Source of the DNA: Monarcha castaneiventris obscurior
Lineage: Eukaryota > Chordata > Aves > Passeriformes > Monarchidae
Direction: 5' to 3'
NCBI GenBank assembly: GCA_026261815.1
Contig: JAMPIT010000379.1
Span: forward strand, 19,642,501 to 19,706,500
DNA: 64,000 nt
The notes beneath the pieces were generated by a model. The model was not told the DNA's origin. It worked only from the letters and a program-made list of their open reading frames with translations, and did not search any database. This document shows positions 14,455-27,000 of this stretch, piece by piece (positions within the stretch are counted from its first letter, which is position 1; each line of letters begins with the position of its first letter). The translations under genes were made by a program, and so were the position numbers.

Positions 14455-14942
14455 AGAAAGCTTTCAAAAAGAGATCTTCGTTTCAGGACAAGAAAAATTG
14501 TTCAGTTTAGCAAATACAGATGTTCACAGCAGAGAGACTGAAATGGTTAAAAATGATCCTAGGGAGCAAGCAGCTCACAGCGTTAGCAAAATAATAAACT
14601 TTTTCCTTTTCTTTACAGAAGAACACTAATAGCTGCTCTGGTTTCCACACTTACTGAGACAGATTTTGTTATGTGGTCTTGGTTTTGCTTTTTTTTTTTT
14701 CTCTATTGCTCCACACAGGTTTTAATTAGTGCTTCTCCTTGGCTACAAGTGCTTCATTTTGAAATACAAAGCTCTTCAAAAAAAAAACGAAAAAAAACCA
14801 ACAAAAAAAACCACCCCAAAAAAACCAAAACCCCAACACCACATCACTGGAGGGGAAAATGGGAAGTGATACAGTGCAGCTGCAGCAATCTGGTTCTGCT
14901 CTTGTCCTCCCCCTCCCCAAATCCTCTGCATAATTTCAATCG

Positions 14943-15054
14943 TTAGTCGATGAACCTTTGGCAGGCCTTCTTCCATCGGCAGGCAGTGCACCACATATCT
15001 CTGTTCTCCATCCCATAGACCTTCCGACACTTTTTCCCCTCCCCTCTAGGCTTC
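14943..15054 (-). CDS. ZNF704: ZNF704 exon G (C-clamp and stop codon)
   Basis: This is the last coding exon. The acceptor is CTGACAG, the first G completes an arginine codon, and the TAA stop is at 14945-14943. It encodes [20 protein letters not shown], then [16 protein letters not shown]. The pattern C-x12-C-x2-C-x5-C with clustered basic residues is the C-clamp of the ZNF395/SLC2A4RG family. A related motif in TCF/LEF proteins contacts GC-rich DNA, so sequence-specific DNA binding is the likely role. The end at FID is the family's usual terminus, so the protein is complete at this side. Confidence 0.98.
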
Positions 15055-18000
15055 CTGTCAGAGAGAAAGGGAAGCTCGTTAACAAGATGCTTTAGTAGTT
15101 TTGCTTTTCACCCTAAGACCAGGACAGCAAACTCAGTGGAGTGCAGGAGGCAGAGAACCCTGGGTCTTTGGCAGGATTTGGGCTGGTTCTGCTCCAGCTG
15201 GGAGCAGATGAAGTGACAGACATGCATGGCCATGACTCCAGCGCTCTCAGGGACCAGGCCTTCTCCTTGCCCCTCTTCCACAGCCTCTGCAGCAGCTGCT
15301 GAGCCTGCTCCTCTGCTCCTAGGATGATCCCAGGAACATACAGCCCTGACTTTAGCCAGCAACTAAACCTGGCCTAGATAAATTATACTTTAGCCACATG
15401 AAGTGCCAAGCCATAATGGGCAGTCATAGCTGCTCCACAGTACAGGCTAGGCCATGTCAGGCTAAAGTGCTGCAGCGTTGTGGTAAATAAATACGTGGCA
15501 TAGCTCAGAGCAGCAGACCTTGACCAGCAGCAAGTATCAGCAATGTCAAAGGGGATAAAAGCTACCAGCTCCTAACCTTGCTGGTCCTTCGTGCACAGTT
15601 TGCTCTGAGCTCACTGACTGAAAAACAACAAAGTGAGTGGAAGGTTTTAATCCTTGCTCTCACTTGCAGCACATCCTTGTGTGCACCTTCTCTGTGGTCC
15701 CCAAAGCCAGCAAGGTGGGCAGCATCTGCTTTTAAAGCTGTAACAATTGTCCTGTTTGCTATCTTTCAACTGCACTCAAAATACCACAAGATCAGAAAAT
15801 GATCCAAGTAACTCTTAAAATTGAATTTTTTTAATTCAACACACCGCAGGCCAGCAAACCTGAGGAGCAATGCTTCACCAAGCAGTCCAACATTCACTGC
15901 AGCAATGCCATCTGTCCTGGCATCTTTAAATAAAGTAACTGTACCAACAGAACAGTTTCATCCCTGTTTTACATGTTGCATGGCACACATGGGAATTGCC
16001 TGATGATTCCTCTCTTGCATACCCACACATTTTCTGATTACTGAACATTAATTAATGGGCACAATCCATGAATTGCGAAGATCCCAAGTTTGGTTTGTAG
16101 CATATGCAATGATCTGAGAGTCATGAAGAAAATGAAAAGCATGAAATCTTCTTTTTGTCTCATTTTAGGGTACAGTCACCTTTAGAACTATGAGAAATAA
16201 GGAGTTTCTTTACTGGAAGAAATTCAGCATTACAGTTTCATTTTTTTACATAACATTTTGGACACTTTAGAAGTAGATTCCGGTCAAATATCAGATTTAA
16301 TGGAAATGAATGCAGCTTATGTCTAGGAAGACAAGGCATAAAAAGCTTTGCCTTGATCTAATTTATTGTAGGACAGGGTTCCTTATAATTCATTTGAAGC
16401 CAAATACCATTCTGACTGAATGGTGATAAACATGTAAGACAGTCCAGCCTTCCAGGGAAAAGTGCAAAGCCAGACAGTGCAGCTGAACTTTACCTTTGAT
16501 GGTAGTTGAAAGAAAAATAGGTTCTGAACGCTTACTTTGAAGAGTTCTAGCAAGAACCTGCCTGACAGCTGCAATGAGGGCTGGCAGTGGGCTTTTTCTG
16601 TTTCTCTGGCCACTGACATCTTATTTACTGAATGCCCTCCAGGTTGTGATGTGTGGTGTGTCAGCAGGAGCTAATGGTCCCATACCTCAAGCCAAATGCT
16701 ACTCTAGGCGGTGATGAAAGAACTGTGTGGGACTGTTTCTGCTCTCCACTCCCTGCAGGACGATTATGGGTTGGTGAGACCTGTCAATACAGACAAAAAA
16801 GCTGCTTACGAAGAACATATACATACAAATGCAGTATAAATTCTTTTTCCCAGAAAATGCAAATTATGATGCATGGTGGCAAGGATACCCAGGAAAGGTG
16901 ACTATATAATATACAAACATAATTAAATTCTAAGTTTATTTAGCATTAGGTACATTGCATTAGGTTCTCTTTGCTTCCCTGTATTTCTAGTCATCCTTCT
17001 ACAGCAAACCAAAATACAGATCAGCATCACTGCAGGTTTTGGAAAAGACAAGAAACACATTCATTCATATTTAAAAACTCTAAATAGCTCTTACAAAAAC
17101 TTTCTCCAATTTAAGCAAAGAAAATAACTGGAAATATAAACTCTGTCCTGTGATGAGATCAATACCAATAACCTATGAAATAAAGGGATTTCACTTGTTA
17201 CACCTGTCTGTGACTTGGCACTCTTTGTGGAGAGACACCCTTGGAGAAGAGCACTTACAATGTGGCCCCTCGAGGTTTAACAGGCAGGGAGTGCAATGCA
17301 GCCCTTCTGATCAAAGTTGCTAACAAGATGTATCTCCTTACTCTGCGCAGTAAACCTTCTCAGCAGGTGTCCTCTTTGTGAATGTTTCCAAGGGAAGGGT
17401 GTAGTCTGGTCTTCTGAGACTTCCCAAAGAAGTCTCCTACATGAGCAAGGGGCTTGGCAACATCATTCAAGCAATCACATGACATAAAGCTCGGCCTTAA
17501 ATAATACCTAAATTATTTTACTATGGTCTTATTTTGCTCCTGTGTGAAGGCCACAACCACTTTACATCTAAAACACCAGAAAAAAATTCTTAACGTTAAT
17601 TTTTTTGTTGTATATTGAATGTACCAAGCTGCATTCTAGTGCACAGTCAGCCTCTGTCGCCAGGAGCTGCAGATATGGTCAGTTCTCTGCACTGCACTGA
17701 CTTTTCCCTCCTGTCCTTTAGAAGTCTTACAATATTTGGAAGAAAGAGAACTGACTGACCTCACTTGAAGAGAATTACTGTACGTGCTTTGATTTTTGAT
17801 ACAAAGTCTATTTTAAAGCTACTCCATAGTAGCAAAAGCTAATGCTTGTAATTGAGTGCAGACACTCTTTCAACTTTCACTCTTGGCTGGTAGCAAGAGA
17901 AATTTCTGATTTAAGTGCATATGTGGCTCACACTCTGAACAAACTTGGACCATTACTAATATACAAAATTATACCTGCAAAACTTGAAAGAAATTTCCTT

Positions 18001-21000
18001 TCTCTGCCAGCTTACCATGTTTTGCACATCCAGAGACCACACTAGCTCCTTTTGTTCTATCCCTCCAGAATACTGAGGGCAGCTTGTTCTCTGCTACTCT
18101 TTTTCCAAATTTTTATCAACCACTTTCCTTGTTTTACCTAAGAATGATTGAAACACTGAAGATAAAATGCAAAGCAATAGCACTTTCGTAGTATTTGGCA
18201 TTTACCACACACTGTGCAGTTTTCCAGTCATTACCAGTAACCAGAGATCTCCAGTCACTGTGCTAGGGGGTTCAGAAACATTTTATAAAACAGGAATTAT
18301 TATGTGTCTACCACTAGTAACTGACACTCAACATATTAGCTGGTTGTCATTGAACAGAAGAGAATTTGGATGGCCTCCTATGTTATAAGCAGTTACCCTG
18401 CTGACTTTGGAACAGAGATCAGGCTGGAGCAGTAATTGCAGTGTGCAGACTCCTCCCTCACATTCTCCTGAGAGGGTCTCTGCACAATGGTTCCACGGAC
18501 TGGCACACCAAGGCAGCTGAACAGCGCTGAAGATGAACTTTAGTGTATTTTGGTAAGCTTTGCAGCAGGCCTAAACAATACCAGTCAGCTGTTCTCTTGC
18601 GGGAACACTAAGAGCAGGTTAAGAGCAAGCCCTGAGAAGGCAATCATTGCCCTTGGAGGCTTTTCATGTCTGAAGTGCTGTCTAACGCAGAGTAAAATGA
18701 TGCTGTTTGTTTCAAGCAAGGACCTGGAGTTTCCAGTTACAACTCCTGGCGGAGGGGGGAAACTGTTGTTACAGAGAAGATTTCTGATCCGTAAACATCA
18801 GATTATCAAACATCAGATTATCTTGCCTGTTCAACCTTTTTGGGTCTTATGAGCAGGCAGATAAAAGTCAGTGTCACACAGCAGAGATCACACTGACATT
18901 GAGGAAGACTTTTACCCTACATTGCATAAAAGTGGAAGCACATGGTCATTATGTTAAATCCTCCACTACCAAGACGTATGGACTTCACCATGGCTCATCC
19001 CATTTGTACCACTTAACTCACTCTCCTCATGCATCCCTAAGGTGTGGCTGATTTATTCTCCTAGTTCAGCCTCAATTAGTAGAACAAACATCAGCCTGTC
19101 CTTTCTGCTTCATGCAGAGAACACCACCCCACAATGGCTCATAACTGTTCCAATATTCAACCTTTCATCTGCAAAGTTATCTTAGAAAAATGGTATGAAA
19201 AATTGTGTTTCCCATCTGCCTTGGAATCTAATCTATGCATGATTCAGAACGCAAAGGGCTTTGGAGGTTCCCCTAATGAGAGAACCACAGAATACCCTGA
19301 GTTGGAAGGGACTCACAAGGATCATCGAGTCCAACTCCTGGCCCTGCACAGAACATCCCCAAGAGTACATACCACATGCCTGAGAACATTGTCCGAACAC
19401 TTCTTGAACTCTGTCATGTTTGGTGCTGTGACCACTGCCCTCAGGAGCCTGTTCCAGTGCCCAAACACCCTCTGGGGGAAGAACCTTTTTCTAATACCCA
19501 AACTAAACCTTCCCTGACACAACTTCAGGCCATTCCTTCAGGTTCTGTCACTGGTCACCACAAAGAGATCAGTGCCTGCCCCTCCACTTCCTCACAAGGA
19601 AGTTGCAGACTGCAATGAGGTCTCCCCTCAGTCTCCTCCTCTCCAGATTGAACAAACAAGTGACCATGGCCACTTCTTCTCCCTCATGACAACAATACTT
19701 CTAAATAAATGCCTATGTTTAGATGTTGTGAATACTCCTGAGCCTAGAGCAGCCACATACTGAGCCACACTGATCCAGCAGTATGTATGGCTTGTTTTGA
19801 GGTGCTCAGTTACTTGCCGATAAGCACACCCATATTCACAAAGGCCCTTCGGTACTGCTCTGCTAAACACTTTCCAAAAACAAGGACTTAATGCAATTCA
19901 TGGTGTTTGAACACCCCAGTTCCCAGGACAGAAAGCAGGAAGTGCTCAGTGTCACTGAAATTCAGGGTCCACAGGAATGAAAGGGGGAAACACTACAGTA
20001 TGTGTCAAAAAATAAATGCAGAAGGAGACTATTTTGAAATGTTGTTTCTCTCATGGTCTTAATTACTGACATACAGGTCTAGAAAGAATCCTGTTCAAAA
20101 CCAGGATTCAACAGTCCCATTCCAGCACCACTAGTAACATGAAAAAATGTGTAGACCTATGCACTTTTTCAGATCTGTACGTAATCGTTTCCTGCTCAGT
20201 GGTTTGTCCAGGCCAGAAAAGCATTCCAAAGCTATTTTAGAAAACTGCTTGCATAAATATTAAAAGTCAAAAAGTAATGGTTTGGACTTACCCTCTGAAG
20301 TTCCCTTGGGTGCTACAGACTTGTCTCATCTCAGGGACCGTGTAGGTCACAACTGCATGAGTTTTATGTTATGCTGGCTCTGTCACATAGTCTGGGCTTA
20401 AATAAACCCCATCAGGGAAAGAGAAAGTCTGAATTTAGGTGAAGTACCTACACTCAGTGTAAGGGTGGGAATTGCCACACCCCTGTTTTTGTAAAGCAAT
20501 ATCTAATTTCCTTCAAAACAGAAATAAAACTTCAATTTAATTTACAGGTATTCAACATTAATTTGCATTTCCAACCTCTCTGAACGTAATTTTTCAATGC
20601 AGGCAAGCCTTTGTAATTCATAAATGATCACACTGATGACAAAGAAGTCAAATGTGTGCAAACCTGGAAGATTTTTTTCTTATTTTTTTTTCTTTGTTAA
20701 ACAGCCTTATAAATGTTGTTAGAGCTATAATGGCAGTTCACATGATTCCCTGAGCAGTTTATAATTCTGCATCACTGCTTCCCCAGGTTTTTGTATAGAG
20801 ATTACTTTAAAATTGTACTTAAATCATTGCCACCTCCATAGAATTCTCAGAAAGTGATTTGGCATTTCTTAAATTCTATTGAGAACTACACTCTACAGCC
20901 ACAGATCAGCATTGTTGCCTGAACAAGTAAACTCGACGCATATGTGTCTAATCCTGTCCTCCTAAGTGTCTGATTTACAATGTGACTAATTGCATTTCTA

Positions 21001-24000
21001 GATTCCCAACACTCCTGGCACCAGTTTCTGCTACTCCACAAAAGGAGCCAGTTTCATAATTACTCCGTATCAACCCCATTGTTGGGAAATCAAATTCTCA
21101 GGGAACTTTGCGGATAGCACACTCTGTTCAAGGCACTCTTGTTGAAATTGCTGCCAGCATGATGTCTTTCACTGTTAGTTGCTCCTTGATGGAATTTAAT
21201 AAATATTCATTGGCAGAGTGCAGTGTAATTGATTCAGTCACTTTCATTTTTATCAGCTCTGCAGGATGCCACAGCCTCTGCAGAAAATCTCCAAGATTTG
21301 CCAAAGGTTGACAGTAAGAAGCTTTGGAGATTCATTTGGTGAAGAGAAGGGAGGGAAATAGTATCTCTTATCACCTTGTCTAATAGTCACTGTCAGGAGG
21401 AAAAAAAGCTATATGGTCCTTTGGATGAGCAATGTACCTTATATAACACACTTTCAAAATTCATGAATTCATACAGTGCAATATTAAATGAGATGTTATG
21501 ATATCAAGAAGGTTTATGATTAGAGAATATCAATTTAGCATGAAAACAGTGCTTTCCAATAAAATGAGGATAGTTTACATTAATATTTATTTATATTCAT
21601 CATAGAGATTTCCCACTACTCATAAACAGTGATTTACATTTACTTTCAGCAGTCCCCACACCAGACACAAGCCAAATCCCTTGCAACTCTTCATAAAGGC
21701 TTTTCACTCCCCCACAGTACCCACAGCCACACTGTGGTACGTTTAGAACCACTGCGATTCTGTTTAAGCAAACATCACATTTCTGCAGTCCTGTTCACAG
21801 AATTAGGCCTTGTATACCAGCTTTTTTGACGAAAGGGTCACTGTTGAATTTCCATATAATACGTCCTCATTAAAAAGCTGTCAAACTGAAATACGTATTA
21901 ATAACAAAATGCAATACTGAACATATTTTCTGTATAAAACATATTTCTGCTATCACTTGCAGCTACATACTTGTAGCCTCCTAAAATGGGACTTTGAATT
22001 CATCTTATTGCTTCTTCCACTTGCCTTTCTTTCAGTTGCCTCATCTTCAGAGTTCATTCAGGTAAAAGCCCTATTGCCTGAATCCAACTGGCCTGTTAGC
22101 ATAAGCATTACCAGGCTGATTTTCCATCTAGTTTTTTAAGAAATCTCTTAGTGGCACAAAAAGAAGCACATAGTGCCAGGCTCTGCACCTACCAGAATGT
22201 TCTTCTGTAAGCATATAGTTCAAAAAATACATACTATAGATTCAATTGTCTGCTTGTAGACACTGGTGCAAAAGTAACCTAACTGTACTGATAAAGAGAG
22301 TAACAAAGGTGTTAAGAACAACCATGCTGGCAAACTGAGGCACATGTTTAATTTGTTTCTTTTTGGTATTTGTTATGTCACATTTGCTTCTTTAATTACA
22401 CACCATGAAACAAAGCAAGAAGATCTAGAAAAACTTTTTCCCCCCTTCTTTCCTTTTTTGATGTGCACTTACTGGAATGCCAGTGAAGGTAACTGGAGGC
22501 GACTGCCAAGAGATGCTAAAGCTACTGCCATTGGGAGTGAATTTTGCTGACCCTGGAATGTTCACCGGAGGAGTGGCCTGTGTGAAAAGAAAAGTATTAT
22601 TCCAGCAAGAAGAACCATTCCTCTTCCAAAGGATCTTTCATTCCTTGAAACGGTAAATCTGTGAGAGATTTTCCAAGGTATAAAAAAACTCCATGGTGAC
22701 ATGCGTTTTAACCTTGTGAGAGGGATAATCATGGATAAGCCAGTAAGGAAGGGACATAGTTATATATACACCACTGTTCCTAAACCTTGTTTAGAGAAAG
22801 ATGATTGCTCTCAAAAGAATCCATAGAAAATCCTGAAGAGGGAGAGCTGTTAAAAAACCAGACAAAATCAAATGTCACATACAAATAACTTTTAAAATAA
22901 TGCCATCAAGAAACAAAAACTACTTCACAGATGACCACCTGCTCCACAGTGATAAACAAGGCCATACTTAAACTCATAGAAGCTGTTTTACACAATTTTA
23001 GTGTGGATAGCAAGGCTTCTTGGATGGAAGCGATCAACAGCAAGGGTTGGCCATTTATCATTTATCAGATAAATGGTAAGAGTCATCCCAATTAAAACAG
23101 TTTTTCCTATTAAACACAAGGAGCTGTAAATCATCCTTTGGACTCAAAAAACAGCTCTTGAAACACTAAACTAAAGCAAGCATTTGAAGGACTCCTGGGC
23201 TCCTTGAACTCCTATGTTCTTCCCATCCCGGCTGTAATATTCGGTGCTGCCCTGGGGAGCAAATGCGATAGATAACCTCAGCTTAGACTGTTGAGTACCT
23301 TTCATCTTGTGCCTTTCCTTCGGTTTTCTCACTGTGTTATGAGTTTCCATGAATTCTTCTCTCCCTCTTTTTGAATCCCATTTAACCTTCAGAATCATAA
23401 AATTCATAGTTGTGCAGCTACCCTACCTAGCAGGAGCGTGAGCAGCCACCATGAACAAAGGCTTACTTTGACCCTTGAATTTCAAGCTGTCACCACACAA
23501 AAACCCTCCTTGGTTTAAACTTACAGAGAATGTGCAAAAATGAATTTTCACTTCTGCCTTTCAGTTGACTGTACATAACAGTAACACAATACACTCACTT
23601 AAGCAGTGCTTGTGTTTGGGGCTGCTGAAATTGTCTCACAGCTTCAGGGAAAGAGAGCTTCCTTGAGCTACCAGGCAGAGAGGAGTGATGACAAACTACA
23701 ACCTGATAGTCCCCATTAAAGATAATCTTCCCTGTAAACAAGGGCTGAAGCAATCCCCTAGAGCCTTTCCAGGAAAAGGAAGGCGAGACCACCAGATGCC
23801 TCTGTGTATGGCAGCGATGCTCTGTGGGCTGCCAAGCTGCTGACAGCTCCAAGAGAATCCACACAGACATGCAGAGCAAACATCCACTGAGCTCCATAAA
23901 ATATAAAAACCTCTCTGAAAGGCATCAAGAACAATTTGGCAACTTCAGATGGTACCAGTAGTTCTTCATCACAAGCCTGTTCAAATGGGATGTAGTGAAT

Positions 24001-27000
24001 GACCACAGCACTGCAGACAGAAAGAACTGGAGAGAGCTAGGTGAGCAGTGAGCACTGCCTCTGCTCAGCATCCCACATGGATGGCAGCTCGAACCCAGGG
24101 TCAGCACAGCAACTTCCTCAATATTTGAATAAGACCTGGAAGGGAAATCCTATGTGCTGAAAGAGCCCGCCTGTAGCTCCTCTGTAGTTAAATTTAACAG
24201 GTATGGGCAAAAGTTTTGTAAGTTTAAAACCGATGCAATTTGCAGTTGCTTAAAATACCATAGTGCTCAATTCCTTTTTCTCAGTGCCTAAATATCTACT
24301 TCAGAAATGATCAGACTTAGATAGTCAATCACCTTGTTCACTTGTTTCCCAGAATGTGCACCTTTGCTCATCGAGCACAGTCAGCTTTTTCAGGCAAACA
24401 TTTCAGTCAATCTCTTCCATAAGGTAAGCAACCATAACATTACAACCACCTGAAGAATTTCTATACCCCAACCTCAATTTGTTTAGAGACCTCCATCTAA
24501 TTCCCAATCAAAATATATTAATGAATAACGCGTATTTATTTATTTATTTGTGACAACACTACCCTTTATATCTGAAATAGCTTGTGCTCATCCTCTTCCC
24601 CTCTCATGCTTGTCCTCTCACTTTCTTCCCAGGCAGCAATTCCATCCTCTCCTCATCCCTTGCTTTGCCTGAGGTATCAGTATCAGGGCTGGAGAGGCTG
24701 CCCATGTTCTCTCTGCCCTCTTTCTTCAACACTGATGATGTTATTTCTACTTCTTGTGGTTAGAGCCCATCACATCGAATTTGGCTGACCAGAACTCTAC
24801 TCAGGATTTCAGTTGAAGTTATGTGGGGGTCCTGTATAATGGCATTAAAACCCCTGTCTCTCCTAGATATTTCTTACCCAAGAGAATTGATAACTATTTT
24901 TTCCCCCTTCACAGCTCTATTGTTGTTGGCTCATGGTCATTCTGTGCTTGATTAATGACCATAGGTTTCCTTCTCACATAATTTTCTAACTACCCTAGTT
25001 TATAGCAGAAAAATCTCATTAGTTCCTCAGATGCAGGACTTTGCATGTTCTGACATTAAACTGCATCCAAAACCTATTATTCTTAAGATCACCCAGTCCC
25101 GTAAGCCTGATATATAACTCCTTTACTGCTGATTTCTCCCAAGTTTGTTATCAGTGAAGTTTATTATAGTATTTGTGTATTACCAAAATGATTTAATGAA
25201 AATGAGATCAGGGTCAGGAGCAGCTTTTCATTTAATTCCACTAATGACATTCAAAAACCCTTTCAAAATAACTCACTACTGTTCTCTGTGACTTTCCAGC
25301 TCCTTCTCTTGCACTAAATTTAATCTCTAGCTTAAAAATATTGCCTATATGATTTAAGATCAAATGCTCTCCTTGAATCCAGAGGAGTTTGTTCTTTGCT
25401 TCCCAGGCTGTTCTAGTATCATCTTTCTCTGGGGCTGCCCCACTGCAGTTCACCTCAACCACTGTACTTTCCAGAATTTCTTCAATTATTCTTCTAAATC
25501 TTTCCTCACCCATAGGACTGGGTCAGGGAAGAGGATCAGCACTTGCCTCACTTTCCTCATATCCTTCTCACTACAAGTAGTCTATTTGACGTTTTCCAGT
25601 CATACAGGAAATGGCAATTAACAGATCTCTTTAGGATTCTTGTGACCAAGCTTTGGGTTCTGTATTTTTTCCCCTTTTTTTTTTTAACAGAAACCTTATC
25701 CAAGTTCCTTGAGCTGCTCCCAATGAAGTAATCTCCACTTTCTCCTCTGGCTGGTGAGATCTGATCTCCACCCTGCCTCCTGGCTCTTCTTGCAAGGCTG
25801 GAGAGATCCTGGCAGAGGATGCCACGGACTTTCTCTACAGAAGCTGCTTCCTTTGCCAGGACAGCCTGAATGCTTGAGCAGGGACCCTGCCTCCTGCTTC
25901 CAATTAGCAAGCTGTGAACAGTGTGGACTGTCACTCCTCACCAATGAAATTAAGCACTGAAACCAGAACAACCTGAAAAGCCAATGGGGCCCAGGCACTT
26001 GTAGTCTTGTGTCATGGAATACATCAATTCAAATCCAATTCAAGGGCCTTAAACGCTTGAATTAGGATTTCCTTAGGCAAGTGCTTTACTCAGAGGCTCC
26101 TTGTAAAAAAGGGTTGAGTGGGTCTCCAAACAGCAGGGCAGACTGTCATGACTGCAAATCCCAAATGAAGCAGAACTTCTCAGCAGCCTAGACTTGTTGC
26201 CTCACTCTCTGAGGCAGGCCTTAAGCTACACACTGAGAAGCAAGTCTTTCTCCTTGCCTGGCTTCATCAGTCCCCAGGCTGGCATGCTACCTGATGCAGC
26301 TTCCACCTGCAATACCAAGCTTCCACCCAAGCTTTTCAACAGGCACAGAAGTCTAAAACAAGCTTGTAAATTCTCTACAGTCCCCTCTGGCCTTTTACTA
26401 GGTGTGCTCCAAACACAACACAGAAGTTGTATCTGCACAACGCTATATATGATAGTTATTGCATCTGATAAATTTAACAGAGCTCAGTTCTCCAGTGCAT
26501 ACACAGGTCATGGACCACACTACTTCAAAGCCTCTATTCCTCTTTTCTCTTGCAGTATCCAGACCAAAACATGTCAAGTTTTAGTGCAGTTTTATAATTA
26601 ATGCTTTCTGTCGAAACTTAGCTGGAATGTTTTGGTACAGCAGTTTTTTCCATTTGAAAACAATTACCTCCAAAAATAGGAAGATACCATATTTGCTTTT
26701 CCATTCTTCCTGCTCTACTTCACATCTGCAAACTGACATCTCACACCGTACAAAAAGAGGAAATGAATTGTTCCTGGCATCCTTTGGGTACTTGTTGACA
26801 GTTCAAGCAGAGCTTGTACTTGTTCAATAAAAGCAGAGCTGAAATGAAGACTCTGGAAGGGATTCAGCGGACTGGATGGGAATTTTTACAATGCAGGAGA
26901 CCCCATCTGAGCACATCACCTTGGGTTCTCTTTAGGGTCAGTGACAATTGAACTGATGTAGGCAGTGGGATACACAGATCAACTCTTCTCAACCTGAAGC

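Larger units (their letters stand above)
881..14942 (-). other. ZNF704 3' flank, including an undefined length of 3' UTR
   Basis: No coding exon was found here on either strand. The part adjoining the stop codon must be 3' UTR. It contains a long G/T-rich tract in transcript sense (14780-14835). AATAAA-type signals for the minus strand occur at 14449-14454, 13532-13537, 12768-12773, several places near 9400-9670, and 3736-3741, so the end cannot be chosen by eye. The rest is AT-rich with short A-rich tracts (7405-7450), an AT palindrome at 12822-12848 and a small CpG cluster at 11916-12010. Confidence 0.6.
16781..22472 (-). other. ZNF704: ZNF704 intron E/F
   Basis: This 5692-bp intron carries the CR1 piece at 19281-19680 and a perfect 15-bp tandem duplication at 18793-18822. 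The remainder is AT-rich, and I see no further exon fitting the phase. Confidence 0.9.

Noticed and set aside
20292..20352. Exon-like minus-strand segment reading [19 protein letters not shown] with a GTAAGT donor
   Set aside because: Its exit phase fits the last exon, but its only acceptor (ATGCAG, poor pyrimidine tract) gives the wrong entry phase after exon E. The true exon F was found at 16686-16780.
21650..21739. Plus-strand segment between TTTACTTTCAG and GTACGT with an open frame
   Set aside because: It is on the strand opposite ZNF704, with no neighbouring plus-strand exons and no recognisable product. Splice-like motifs of this quality occur by chance.
25557..25998. Overlapping open frames in intron D/E
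   Set aside because: They lie on both strands of a moderately GC-rich stretch, do not match ZNF704 phases or any family, and the D-to-E junction is already complete.
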